Assembly: GCA_028724245.1 (NCBI GenBank)
Contig: JAQYDI010000167.1
Location: forward strand, 1-64,000
Length of the DNA stretch: 64,000 bases
Source of the DNA: Lachnospiraceae bacterium
Lineage (GTDB): Bacteria; Bacillota; Clostridia; Lachnospirales; Lachnospiraceae
Reading direction: 5' to 3'
Shown here: positions 11,479 through 21,100 of the stretch, one piece after another
How the letters are laid out: every line of letters begins with the position of its first letter
How positions within the stretch are numbered: the first letter of the stretch is position 1
Position numbers and translations under genes: made by a program
Notes under the pieces: model-generated
Seen by the model: only the letters and a program-made list of their open reading frames with translations
Database searches by the model: none
Told to the model about the DNA's origin: nothing

Positions 11479-12144
11479 ATGAGAGATATTGTATTTGCAC
11501 TTCCCAAGGGAAGACTTGCCGATAAAACCATGGAGCTGCTGGCTCAGATCGGGATTACCTGTCCGGAGATGGCAGAGAACACAAGAAAGCTGATTTTCAG
11601 AAATGAGGAGCTGGGATACCGTTTCTTTCTGGCAAAACCCAGCGATGTACCTACCTATGTGGAATACGGCGCTGCCGATATCGGCGTGGTAGGCCGTGAT
11701 ACCATTATTGAAGAGGACCGTCGTCTCTATGAGGTGATGGATCTGGGCATGGGACGCTGCCGCATGTGTGTGTGCGGACCGGAATCCGCCAGAGAAAAGC
11801 TGCAGCACAACGAACTGATCCGTGTTGCGACCAAATACCCTCATATTGCCAAGGATTATTTTTACAATGTAAAGCAGCAGACGGTGGAGATCATCAAGCT
11901 GAACGGCTCCATCGAACTGGCTCCGCTGGTGGGTCTTTCCGAGGTGATCGTGGATATTGTGGAAACCGGTACGACGCTGAAGGAAAACGGCCTGATGGTT
12001 CTGGAAGAGGTCTGTGACATTTCCGCCCGTGTGGTAGTCAATCAGGTCAGCATGAAGATGGAAAATGAACGGATCACCAATATTCTTTCCGGTATCCGGG
12101 GACTGCTGGCAAAAGAGCAGGCCATGAAAAATACGCAGCAGTAA
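11479..12144 (+). CDS. hisG: ATP phosphoribosyltransferase HisG (short form)
   Basis: IVFALPKGRLADKTMELLAQIGI; GLSEVIVDIVETGTTLKENGL. Confidence 0.96.
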   Translation: MRDIVFALPKGRLADKTMELLAQIGITCPEMAENTRKLIFRNEELGYRFFLAKPSDVPTYVEYGAADIGVVGRDTIIEEDRRLYEVMDLGMGRCRMCVCGPESAREKLQHNELIRVATKYPHIAKDYFYNVKQQTVEIIKLNGSIELAPLVGLSEVIVDIVETGTTLKENGLMVLEEVCDISARVVVNQVSMKMENERITNILSGIRGLLAKEQAMKNTQQ

Positions 12145-12156
12145 GGAGCAGAACAG

Positions 12157-13428
12157 ATGAAAAAAGTAATACCTTATATTCTTTTAAAAGACGGAGTCGC
12201 TTATCTGGCAGAAGGAACCAGGATTCAGGACGCAGCTGCTTATTGTCAGGCCTGTGCGGGCAGCGGAGCGGATAGTCTGCTGTTTATGGATGCTTCTGAG
12301 ACAGAAGAAGAACACCATAAAAACATGGAACTTTTAAAGCAGCTGTCAGCAGGAGAGCTGGGTATTTTTCAGGCGGGCGGTACCTGCTCTCATATTGATG
12401 ATGTGAAAAAATATCTGTATACAGGTGCACAGGGCATGGTTTTTGCTCCCGGCGCTTCTGAGGAACTGATGAAAGAAGGACTGAGCCGTTTTAAAGCAGA
12501 TCGGGCCGGTATTCAGGTGGATTCTTTAGAGGAAGCAGTGAAAGCCTGTGAACTTGGTTTCCGTATTTTTTACTGCTTCAATCAGGCAGGAGGGCAGATT
12601 GCTGCTGCGCTGATGACAAAAGCAGGGGAACTGGGTGTAAAACAGGAGGATTTATCCGTTTACTGCATGGCTGAAGAAGGCCTTTTCGCTCTGGAACAGG
12701 GGGCTGCCGGCCTTCTGTACAGCGTACCGGAAAATCAGGCCGGAAAGATCATGGATTATAAGCACCGCCTCCTGCAGGCTGGATATGAGGCAGATGTATT
12801 CCGCCCCGTATTCACATGGGAGGATTTCAAGCTGAACGGAGACGGCATGATGCCGGTGGTGGTTCAGGACTGGAAGAACGATGAAGTGCTCATGGTTGCC
12901 TATATGAATCGTGAAGCGTACGAAATGACCGTAAAAACGGGACGCATGACCTATTTCAGCAGAAGCCGTCAGAGTCTCTGGATCAAAGGAGAAACCTCCG
13001 GACATTACCAGTATGTGAAATCTCTGAAGATCGACTGTGATCAGGATACGCTGCTGGCCAGAGTTGTTCAGGTGGGCGCTGCCTGCCATACGGGAAACCG
13101 CAGCTGTTTTTACCGCGACATTGTGAACCGGGAAACTGAAAGCAGCAATCCGAATAAAGTACTGGAAAATGTATATAATACGATCATGGACCGGAAGCTT
13201 CATCCCAGAGAAGGTTCCTACACCAATTATCTGTTCCAGAAGGGATTGGATAAGATCCTGAAAAAAGTGGGCGAGGAAGCAACGGAAATCGTGATCGCTG
13301 CCAAAAATCCGGAACCGCAGGAGATCGTTTATGAACTGGGAGATTTTCTGTATCATGTAATGGTTCTGATGGCTGATAAGGGAATTACCTGGGAAGATGT
13401 GGCCAGAGAACTGGCAGACAGAGAGTAG
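12157..13428 (+). CDS. hisIE: HisIE bifunctional protein with N-terminal degenerate HisA/HisF-like domain
   Basis: C-terminal half: [19 protein letters not shown] ... [23 protein letters not shown] (HisI) and [21 protein letters not shown] (HisE). N-terminal ~200 aa resembles HisF/HisA. Confidence 0.93.
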   Translation: MKKVIPYILLKDGVAYLAEGTRIQDAAAYCQACAGSGADSLLFMDASETEEEHHKNMELLKQLSAGELGIFQAGGTCSHIDDVKKYLYTGAQGMVFAPGASEELMKEGLSRFKADRAGIQVDSLEEAVKACELGFRIFYCFNQAGGQIAAALMTKAGELGVKQEDLSVYCMAEEGLFALEQGAAGLLYSVPENQAGKIMDYKHRLLQAGYEADVFRPVFTWEDFKLNGDGMMPVVVQDWKNDEVLMVAYMNREAYEMTVKTGRMTYFSRSRQSLWIKGETSGHYQYVKSLKIDCDQDTLLARVVQVGAACHTGNRSCFYRDIVNRETESSNPNKVLENVYNTIMDRKLHPREGSYTNYLFQKGLDKILKKVGEEATEIVIAAKNPEPQEIVYELGDFLYHVMVLMADKGITWEDVARELADRE

Positions 13429-13491
13429 GGAAATAGAAATACCGGCAGACGGGATTAAGGAAATAGAAATCAGACAGGAGATAAGGAAAAC

Positions 13492-14775
13492 ATGAGTACA
13501 TCAGTAAATGGATCAGACAGTCGGAATGCATTGCTGAAACGTTTTTTTAAATATGTAACAATCGACACGCAGAGTGATGAAGACAGCACGGCATGTCCCA
13601 GCACGTCGAAGCAGTTTCAGCTGGCAGATCTGCTGTATCAGGAACTGCAGGATATGGGTATCTGTGATATCGTTTATGACCGGGAATGCTGCTATCTTTA
13701 TGCATCCATTCCCTCCAATCTGCCCGAAGAGCAGGCAGAAAAAGTACCTGCAATCGGTTTTATCGCCCATATGGATACATCACCGGAAATCACGGGAGCA
13801 GATGTAAAGCCGCGTCTGGTTGAAAATTATGACGGAGGAGCGATTCTCCTGAATGAGGAAAAGGGGATCGTTCTGTCTCCGGCGGATTATCCTGAACTGT
13901 CCGCCTGTGCCGGACGTACCCTGATCGTAACAGACGGCACAACGCTGCTTGGCGCTGATGATAAGGCCGGTGTTGCCGAGATCATGACGGCCGTGGAAGA
14001 AATGCTGGCGCATCCCGAGGTTCCCCATGGAGTCATTAAACTTGCCTTTACGCCGGATGAAGAAGTGGGAAGAGGCATGGATCATTTCAATGTGGAGGCT
14101 TTTGGCGCACAGTATGCCTATACTGTTGACGGAGGCTCGGAAGGCGAGCTGGAATTTGAGAATTTCAACGCCGCTTCCGCAAAGGTTTATGTAACGGGAA
14201 AAAGCATTCACCCCGGTGATGCCAAAAACCGTATGATCAATGCATCCCTTATGGCAGGTATGTTTATGCAGCAGCTTCCGCCGGAACAGACACCGGAACA
14301 TACGGAAGGCTATGAAGGATTTTACCACCTGTGCAGCATGCAGGGGGATATTGAACATGCACAGTTGAATTATATCATCCGTGATCATGACCGTGAGCTG
14401 TTCGAACAGAAAAAAGTATATTTTCAGCAGGTATGTGATTTCCTGAACCAAAAGTACGGAGCAGATATTTTCCTCGCAGAGATTAAAGATTCCTATTATA
14501 ATATGAAAGAACAGATTATCCCTGCATGGCATCTGATCGAAACCGCTGAACAGGCCATGAAAGACATCGGAATTGAACCGAAGGTCGTTCCCATCCGGGG
14601 CGGAACCGACGGTTCCAGACTGTCTTTTATGGGCGTACCCTGTCCGAATCTGTACACCGGAGGACACAATTATCACGGCAGATTTGAATACGCCTGTGTG
14701 GAATCCATGGAAAGCATGGTAAAGGTAATCCGGAGGATTGCCGCTGTTTATACAGAAAAGTGCGCAGAACAATAG
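13492..14775 (+). CDS. pepT: Peptidase T
   Basis: M20 tripeptidase: GFIAHMDTSPE, LGADDKAGVAEIMTA, FTPDEEVGRGMDHF, RGGTDGSRLSFMGVPCPNLYTGGHNYHGRFE. Confidence 0.96.
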   Translation: MSTSVNGSDSRNALLKRFFKYVTIDTQSDEDSTACPSTSKQFQLADLLYQELQDMGICDIVYDRECCYLYASIPSNLPEEQAEKVPAIGFIAHMDTSPEITGADVKPRLVENYDGGAILLNEEKGIVLSPADYPELSACAGRTLIVTDGTTLLGADDKAGVAEIMTAVEEMLAHPEVPHGVIKLAFTPDEEVGRGMDHFNVEAFGAQYAYTVDGGSEGELEFENFNAASAKVYVTGKSIHPGDAKNRMINASLMAGMFMQQLPPEQTPEHTEGYEGFYHLCSMQGDIEHAQLNYIIRDHDRELFEQKKVYFQQVCDFLNQKYGADIFLAEIKDSYYNMKEQIIPAWHLIETAEQAMKDIGIEPKVVPIRGGTDGSRLSFMGVPCPNLYTGGHNYHGRFEYACVESMESMVKVIRRIAAVYTEKCAEQ

Positions 14776-14891
14776 AGAAAATACTTGCATTTCAGTGGCA
14801 GAAGTGATAAACTAATCGTGTTTGACTGCGGACTATATCATTTGCGGCAGTCAGCCCGATTTGATGAATACAGAAACTGGAGGATGATAGA

Positions 14892-15128
14892 ATGGCTGCA
14901 TTAAAGATCGTATTAACTGTTCTTTTTGTAATTGTATGCTTGATCGTATCTGTTATTGTCCTGCTTCAGGAAGGCAAGTCTGCCGGACTTTCCAGCACTA
15001 TCAGCGGTGTTGGCGAGACATTCTGGAGCAAGAACAAAGGCCGTACACTGGAAGGTAAACTTGAGAAATCTACAAAGTGGCTGGTAGTTGCGTTTTTTGT
15101 ACTGGCACTGGTACTGGATATTTTGTAA
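14892..15128 (+). CDS. secG: Preprotein translocase subunit SecG
   Basis: 78 aa, two TM segments, VLLQEGKSAGLSSTISGVGETFWSKNKGRTLEGKLEK. Confidence 0.93.
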   Translation: MAALKIVLTVLFVIVCLIVSVIVLLQEGKSAGLSSTISGVGETFWSKNKGRTLEGKLEKSTKWLVVAFFVLALVLDIL

Positions 15129-15160
15129 TGAACCGGAACTTTGGTTCCGTATGAAAGCAT

Positions 15161-15214
15161 GATGAAAGATTTACTGCAGATAAGGACAGATACCCGACTG
15201 CGGTAAATCTTTTT
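15161..15214 (+). terminator. Rho-independent terminator after secG
   Basis: AAAGATTTACTGCAG ... CTGCGGTAAATCTTTTTT. Confidence 0.7.
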
Positions 15215-15293
15215 TCGTATAACAGGAAAATACAGCAAAAGTTCAGCGGGTCAGAAATAGAAAGGAATTGGAATAGAATAGAAAGGAACTGGA

Positions 15294-17489
15294 TTGGACA
15301 GAAAATTACTGAACGATAGAAAAAAGATGCTTATCGAATTTATGAGCGATAAAAATTACAGACCCATGCGTGCAAGAGATATGGCCACGCTGCTGGGGAT
15401 TGAACGGGAGAAACGGCAGGAGCTGCATCAGGTACTCGATGAACTGGCAGCAGAGGGGAAAATCACCTGCAACAAACGGGGGCATTACCGGATTGCGGAG
15501 CCCGATATCAAAGCGGGCATTTTCCGGGGAACGACCAGAGGCTTCGGATTTGTTACAGTGGAAGGCATGGAAAAGGATGTCTATATTGCGGAATATAATA
15601 CCGGCACCGCATTCCATGAAGACCGGGTAGAGATACAGATCATCCGTCCTGCTTCCGGTTCGAAATCAGCGGAGGGAAAGGTTCTGCGGATTCTGGAACA
15701 CGGACTTACGGAAATCACCGGTGTCTATCAGAAAAGCCGTAATTTCGGTTTTGTCGTGCCGGACCAGCAGAAGCTTGGAACGGACATTTATATTTCAAAA
15801 AGCAGAAGCGGCGGTGCCATGACGGGGCACCGGGTCGTTGTAAAACTTCTTGATTATGGAGATCTCCATAAAAACCCGGAGGGAGAGGTAATCGAGATTC
15901 TGGGGCACGTCAATGATCCGAAAGCAGATATTCTCGCCATTGTCCGCAGCTACTCCATACCGGAGGAATTTTCCGAAGAGGTCATGGAAGCAGCACAGGA
16001 ACAGCCTGACTCCGTATCGGAAGAAGAAATGGCAGGAAGAATGGATTTCCGTGCATTTCAGACGGTAACCATTGATGGAGAAGATGCGAAGGATCTGGAT
16101 GATGCCATCACATTGACTTATGAAGGCGGCCTGTACCATCTGGGCGTGCATATTGCAGATGTGACGCATTATGTGAAAGAAGGAAGTGCTCTTGACCGCA
16201 GTGCTCTGGAAAGAGGAACAAGCGTTTATCTGGTGGATCGGGTGATTCCCATGCTGCCGCACCGGCTCTCCAACGGAATCTGTTCCCTTAATCAGGGAGA
16301 GGACCGGCTGGCTCTGAGCTGTCTGATGGATATCAATGAAAAGGGTGAGATTATCTCACATTGTATTACAGAATCGGTCATCCGGGTGGACCGGCGCATG
16401 TCCTATACAAAGGTTGCGGCGATTCTGGATGATGATAAAGAAGCGCAGAAGGAATATGAGGAGTTGGTTCCCATGTTTCTGTGCATGCGCAGCCTGTCGC
16501 AGATTTTACGTGCCAAACGCCGCAAACGCGGTTCTCTGGATTTTGATTTTCCGGAAAGCAAGATCCGTCTCGATGAGGAAGGCCATGCGGTATCCGTGGA
16601 AGCCTATGAGCGCAATGAAGCGACAGATCTGATTGAAGATTTTATGCTGGCGGCCAATGAAACCGTGGCAGAGGACTGCTTCTGGCAGGAACTGCCTTTT
16701 CTGTACCGCGTCCATGAGGAACCGGACGGTGAAAAGCTGCTTCAGCTTTCACAGATGATCGCCGGTCTGGGATACGGCATAAAAACCAGCGGAGCCGGTA
16801 AGGAACTGCATCCCAAGGAGATTCAGAAGCTGCTGGCCAAAGCATCGGATACACCGGAGGAGGCGTTTATCAGCCGCATCGCCCTGCGTTCCATGAAACG
16901 TGCCCGTTACAGCACTGAATGCAGCGGTCACTTCGGTCTGGCAGCCAGATATTACTGTCATTTTACTTCTCCGATCCGCCGGTATCCCGATCTGCAGATC
17001 CACAGGATCATCAAGGAGAATCTCCATGGAGACATGAATGAAGCACGGATTCAGCATTATCAGGATATTCTGGACGGGGTGGCTCAGAAAACCAGTACGC
17101 TGGAGCGGCGGGCCGATGATGCGGAACGGGATACGGAAAAACTGAAGAAGGCGGAATACATGGCTGACCGCATTGGTAAGGAATATGAGGGAATGGTGAC
17201 ATCCATAACCGAATGGGGCATGTATGTGGAACTTCCTAATACGGTGGAAGGCCTTGTCCGTCTGAATGAAATGATAGATGATTATTATTATTTTGACCGT
17301 CATCACATGACGCTGACCGGAGAGAGTACCGGAAAACAGTACGGCATCGGCACCCGTCTGAAAGTCATGGTTACGCAGGTTGATCTGCAGAGCCGCAGCG
17401 TTCTGTTTTCCCTTTGTTATAGTGAAAAAGAATTGCTGGAGCTTTCCGGCTGTCCTGTTGACGGAGGTAACTGGAATATCCGGGATTGA
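15294..17489 (+). CDS. rnr: Ribonuclease R
   Basis: VTIDGEDAKDLDDAITL and YCHFTSPIRRYPDLQIHRII motifs, C-terminal S1 domain; probable TTG start. Confidence 0.95.
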   Translation: MDRKLLNDRKKMLIEFMSDKNYRPMRARDMATLLGIEREKRQELHQVLDELAAEGKITCNKRGHYRIAEPDIKAGIFRGTTRGFGFVTVEGMEKDVYIAEYNTGTAFHEDRVEIQIIRPASGSKSAEGKVLRILEHGLTEITGVYQKSRNFGFVVPDQQKLGTDIYISKSRSGGAMTGHRVVVKLLDYGDLHKNPEGEVIEILGHVNDPKADILAIVRSYSIPEEFSEEVMEAAQEQPDSVSEEEMAGRMDFRAFQTVTIDGEDAKDLDDAITLTYEGGLYHLGVHIADVTHYVKEGSALDRSALERGTSVYLVDRVIPMLPHRLSNGICSLNQGEDRLALSCLMDINEKGEIISHCITESVIRVDRRMSYTKVAAILDDDKEAQKEYEELVPMFLCMRSLSQILRAKRRKRGSLDFDFPESKIRLDEEGHAVSVEAYERNEATDLIEDFMLAANETVAEDCFWQELPFLYRVHEEPDGEKLLQLSQMIAGLGYGIKTSGAGKELHPKEIQKLLAKASDTPEEAFISRIALRSMKRARYSTECSGHFGLAARYYCHFTSPIRRYPDLQIHRIIKENLHGDMNEARIQHYQDILDGVAQKTSTLERRADDAERDTEKLKKAEYMADRIGKEYEGMVTSITEWGMYVELPNTVEGLVRLNEMIDDYYYFDRHHMTLTGESTGKQYGIGTRLKVMVTQVDLQSRSVLFSLCYSEKELLELSGCPVDGGNWNIRD

Positions 17490-17543
17490 TACGGCCCGGC
17501 ACGGCAATAATACGAAAGAAACAGATGAGAGGATGTGAATGGT

Positions 17544-18011
17544 ATGTCCAAAGACAGTTATAAGCTGGTAGCAAACAATAAAAAAGCTTATCACGACTAT
17601 TTTATAGAAGAAACCTATGAAGCGGGGATCGCTCTGTCGGGAACAGAGGTAAAATCCCTCCGCATGGGCAGATGCAGCATTAAGGAGTCTTTTATCAAAA
17701 TTGAAAAGGGAGAAGTGTATATTTACGGAATGCACGTCAGCCCTTATGAAAAAGGCAATATTTTCAATAAGGATCCTCTGCGGGTGAGAAAGCTGCTTCT
17801 TCACCGCAGACAGATCAGTAAACTGGTGGGGCAGATTGCGGAAAAGGGTTATACGTTGGTTCCATTGAAGGTTTATTTTATCGGGAGTCTTGCAAAAGTG
17901 GAGATCGGGCTGGCAAAAGGTAAAAAGCTGTATGATAAGCGGCAGGATATTGCCAAAAAAGATCAGAGAAGAGAAGCGGAAAAAGATTTCAAGATCCGCA
18001 ATCTGGGCTGA
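17544..18011 (+). CDS. smpB: SsrA-binding protein SmpB
   Basis: [40 protein letters not shown]-terminal [18 protein letters not shown]. Confidence 0.97.
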   Translation: MSKDSYKLVANNKKAYHDYFIEETYEAGIALSGTEVKSLRMGRCSIKESFIKIEKGEVYIYGMHVSPYEKGNIFNKDPLRVRKLLLHRRQISKLVGQIAEKGYTLVPLKVYFIGSLAKVEIGLAKGKKLYDKRQDIAKKDQRREAEKDFKIRNLG

Positions 18012-18084
18012 AAGCCGCCGGGCAGGCTGCCTGTCCGGTACAGAATATTGCGAAATTATTATTGCGAAATTATTAAAAATCCGG

Positions 18085-18113
18085 TTGACATCCTGATTCC
18101 AGTGTGGTAATAT
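18085..18113 (+). promoter_or_regulatory. Promoter of rplU operon
   Basis: TTGACA (18085-18090), 17-bp spacer, TAATAT (18108-18113). Confidence 0.65.
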
Positions 18114-18114
18114 A

Positions 18115-18205
18115 CTCATTGTGTGCCGCACAATGAGGTTGAAGTCCGGGCAGAGATGCATCGGACACCGAAGTTGGCGAGTTTGTATTTAAAGGAGGTA
18201 AGCAC
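18115..18205 (+). ncRNA. Ribosomal protein L21 leader-like structured 5'UTR
   Basis: Perfect hairpin CTCATTGTG-TGCCG-CACAATGAG (18115-18137), then GTCCG...CGGAC stem, directly before rplU RBS. Confidence 0.55.
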
Positions 18206-18514
18206 ATGTACGCAATTATTGCCACAGGTGGTAAACAGTACAAGGTCAGCGAAGGCGACGTAATCCGCATCGAAAAGTTGGGCGTAGCTGCTGGCGAAAC
18301 ATATGAGTTTGATCAGGTTCTGGCTGTAAGCGATGGCGAGTTAACAGTTGGCTGCCCTGTAGTAGAAGGCGCTAAGGTTACTGCAACAGTTCTGGGCGAA
18401 GGTAAAGGAAAGAAAGTGATTGTATACAAGTACAAGAGAAAATCCGGTTACCACAAGAAAAACGGCCACAGACAGGCTTATACAGAAGTTAAGATCGAAA
18501 AAATTAACAAATAA
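18206..18514 (+). CDS. rplU: 50S ribosomal protein L21
   Basis: [52 protein letters not shown]. Confidence 0.98.
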   Translation: MYAIIATGGKQYKVSEGDVIRIEKLGVAAGETYEFDQVLAVSDGELTVGCPVVEGAKVTATVLGEGKGKKVIVYKYKRKSGYHKKNGHRQAYTEVKIEKINK

Positions 18515-18516
18515 TT

Positions 18517-18846
18517 TTGATTACTGCTGTAATATATAAGAATTCCGAAGACAGCATTTTCGGATTCCGTATCTCGGGACATGCCGGTTTTGACAGATAC
18601 GGTCGTGATATTATCTGTGCTGCAGTATCAGCACTTTCCATTAATACCATTAACAGTATCGAAAAGTTTACCAGTGACCGGTTCACAGCTGAACAGTCTG
18701 ATGGTAATCTGAAATTTAAACTGGTTACAGACAAAGCGCCCGAAACTCAATTATTATTGAAATCGTTTATCCTCGGACTGGAGTCCGTCCGTGATACCTA
18801 CGGGGATAGATATATCAGAATTATAATCCGTACAAGGGAGGTGTAA
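18517..18846 (+). CDS. prp: Ribosomal-processing cysteine protease Prp
   Basis: 109 aa between L21 and L27: GFRISGHAGFDRYGRDIICAAVSALSINTINSIE with conserved His and Cys; TTG start. Confidence 0.92.
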   Translation: MITAVIYKNSEDSIFGFRISGHAGFDRYGRDIICAAVSALSINTINSIEKFTSDRFTAEQSDGNLKFKLVTDKAPETQLLLKSFILGLESVRDTYGDRYIRIIIRTREV

Positions 18847-18849
18847 CCT

Positions 18850-19140
18850 ATGTTAAATATGAACCTTCAATTATTTGCTCATAAGAAAGGTGTTGGTTCT
18901 ACCAAGAACGGTAGAGATTCTGAATCCAAGAGACTTGGAGCAAAGAGAGCTGACGGTCAGTTCGTAAAAGCAGGCAACATCCTGTACAGACAGAGAGGTA
19001 CTAAGATTCATCCCGGTGTTAATGTTGGTATCGGTAGTGATGACACTCTGTTTGCAAAAGTAGATGGTGTTGTTAAGTTTGAAAGAAAAGGCAGAGACAA
19101 AAAGCAGTGTTCCGTATATCCCAGAGTAATCGCTGAATAA
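18850..19140 (+). CDS. rpmA: 50S ribosomal protein L27 with Prp-cleavable N-terminus
   Basis: [39 protein letters not shown]. Confidence 0.98.
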   Translation: MLNMNLQLFAHKKGVGSTKNGRDSESKRLGAKRADGQFVKAGNILYRQRGTKIHPGVNVGIGSDDTLFAKVDGVVKFERKGRDKKQCSVYPRVIAE

Positions 19141-19206
19141 TCGATTTCCGGTGGAGAACGCAGTTTTTTAGCTGTTTTGCTTCTAAATTTGATTTGTGAT
19201 TGAAGG

Positions 19207-19231
19207 GCCGACGCTTTTGCGTCGGCTTTTT
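19207..19231 (+). terminator. Rho-independent terminator after rpmA
   Basis: GCCGACGC-TTTT-GCGTCGGC-TTTTT. Confidence 0.9.
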
Positions 19232-19355
19232 GATATAAAAGGAAACACAGTTTCCTTTTATATCAAAAACGCTCCGCGGAGATCGCACTGCGGCGGAAAG
19301 GAATATGTCACTGAAGTGACCCGCCGCAGGAGGAGAATCTCGTGGAACGAGATTC
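19232..19355. repeat. Composite palindromic intergenic element, copy A
   Basis: GATATAAAAGGAAAC-ACA-GTTTCCTTTTATATC (19232-19264); CTGCGGCGG...CCGCCGCAG (19288-19329) enclosing GTCACT-GA-AGTGAC; GAATCTCGT-GGA-ACGAGATTC (19335-19355). Inverted copy at 43864-43914. Confidence 0.85.
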
Positions 19356-19414
19356 TTTTCATATAACAGGAAACTGTGTTTCGTATATGTAACTGTTCAA
19401 CGAGGAGGACATTC

Positions 19415-20698
19415 ATGTTTGCAGACAGTGCAAGAGTATTTATAAAGTCCGGCAATGGCGGTAATGGACATGTCAGCTTCCGGCGGGAACTTTATGTACC
19501 CAATGGCGGCCCTGACGGTGGTGACGGCGGCCGGGGCGGCGACATTATTTTCGTTGTAGATGAGGGTATGAATACCCTGACCAATTTCAGACATGTAAGA
19601 AAATACGTGGCAAAGAATGGCCAGGAAGGCGGCAAGCGCCGCTGCCATGGCGCGGATGCAGATGATCTTATTATTAAGGTTCCCCCGGGAACGGTCATCA
19701 AAGATGATGAAACAGGCAAAGTAATTGCCGATATGTCAGGTGACAATAAAAGAGAGATCATTCTGAAAGGCGGCCGGGGCGGACAGGGCAATATGCATTA
19801 TGCTACGGCAACCATGCAGGTGCCCAAATATGCGCAGCCCGGAAAGCCGGGGAGAGAGCTTTGGGTTCGTCTGGAGCTGAAGGTGATTGCGGATGTGGGT
19901 CTGATCGGTTTCCCCAACGTGGGTAAATCTACTCTGCTGTCCCATGTGAGCAATGCAAGGCCGAAGATTGCCAATTATCATTTTACAACCCTCAATCCGG
20001 AACTGGGTGTGGTTGACATGGGAGAAGGCAGCAGTTTTGTGATTGCCGATATTCCGGGCCTCATCGAAGGAGCGTCTCAGGGAATCGGTCTGGGTCATGC
20101 TTTTCTGAAGCATATTGAAAGAACCAAGGTATTTATTCATGTGGTAGATGCTGCTTCTGTTGAGGGACGCGACCCCATTGAAGATATCAGAACCATCAAT
20201 CAGGAACTGGAAGCTTATGATCCGAAGCTGCTGGAACGGCCTCAGGTCATCGCAGCCAATAAGATCGATGCCATTTATGAGGAAGAGGACAGCCCGGTAG
20301 CCCGCCTGAAGGAAACATTTGAGCCTCAGGGAATTCCCGTTTTTCCTATTTCTGCTGTCAGCGGCAGAGGCTTGAAGGAACTGCTGTCTCATGTTTACGA
20401 AATTCTGCAGAATCTTGATCCGGAACCGGTTATTTTTGAAAAAGAATTCGAAGTGGATTATCCCGATGATGTAACACTGCCTTTTACTGTCAACAAGGAA
20501 AAGGAAGGACTGTACACTGTGGAAGGTCCCCGGATTGAAAAAATGCTTGGTTATACCAATCTGGATTCTGAAAAGGGATTTGCATTCTTCCAGAAATTCC
20601 TGAAGGATACAGGTATTTTAAAGGAACTGGAAAATCTTGGTATTCAGGACGGCGATACGGTCCGTCTCTATGAACTGGAATTTGATTATTATAAATAG
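19415..20698 (+). CDS. obg: GTPase Obg/CgtA
   Basis: MFADSARVFIKSGNGGNGHVSFRRE; G domain GLIGFPNVGKSTLLS. Confidence 0.97.
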   Translation: MFADSARVFIKSGNGGNGHVSFRRELYVPNGGPDGGDGGRGGDIIFVVDEGMNTLTNFRHVRKYVAKNGQEGGKRRCHGADADDLIIKVPPGTVIKDDETGKVIADMSGDNKREIILKGGRGGQGNMHYATATMQVPKYAQPGKPGRELWVRLELKVIADVGLIGFPNVGKSTLLSHVSNARPKIANYHFTTLNPELGVVDMGEGSSFVIADIPGLIEGASQGIGLGHAFLKHIERTKVFIHVVDAASVEGRDPIEDIRTINQELEAYDPKLLERPQVIAANKIDAIYEEEDSPVARLKETFEPQGIPVFPISAVSGRGLKELLSHVYEILQNLDPEPVIFEKEFEVDYPDDVTLPFTVNKEKEGLYTVEGPRIEKMLGYTNLDSEKGFAFFQKFLKDTGILKELENLGIQDGDTVRLYELEFDYYK

Positions 20699-20740
20699 CT
20701 GCAATCGCTACAGTCATTGCAGCTGCAGATGGAGAATACT

Positions 20741-21031
20741 ATGACAACAAAATACAGAGCTTATTTAAAAGGTCAGGCCATGACGATGGATCCTGTCCTT
20801 CAGATTGGAAAATCCTGCCTGACACCTGAAGTAACAGCTGCAGTGGATGAAGCACTGGAAGCAAGAGAACTGATTAAGATCAGTGTTCTTCAGAACTGTA
20901 CAGACGATCCGAGAGATATGGCAGAAATGCTTGCGGGGCGTACCCATTCACAGGTTATGCAGGTAATCGGCAAGAAAATTGTCCTGTTCCGTCAGGCGAA
21001 GAAAAACAGCAAGTATTTACCTGAGAAATAA
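20741..21031 (+). CDS. yhbY: YhbY-type CRM-domain RNA-binding protein
   Basis: MTTKYRAYLKGQAMTMDPVLQIGKSCLTPEVTAAVDEALEARELIKISVL. Confidence 0.93.
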   Translation: MTTKYRAYLKGQAMTMDPVLQIGKSCLTPEVTAAVDEALEARELIKISVLQNCTDDPRDMAEMLAGRTHSQVMQVIGKKIVLFRQAKKNSKYLPEK

Positions 21032-21100
21032 TTGTTCGGCGTAAGCTGAACGAATCTGAATTAAGATACAGTCGATCAGAAATGAGTCAGGAGGCAGTTC

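Noticed and set aside
13780-14790. 336-aa - strand ORF opposite pepT
   Set aside because: Antisense shadow of a well-supported pepT.
16749-18161. 470-aa - strand ORF overlapping rnr and smpB
   Set aside because: Antisense shadow of two conserved genes; no recognisable domain.
18012-18205. tmRNA (ssrA) next to smpB
   Set aside because: Spacer too short and no tRNA-like ends or tag sequence.
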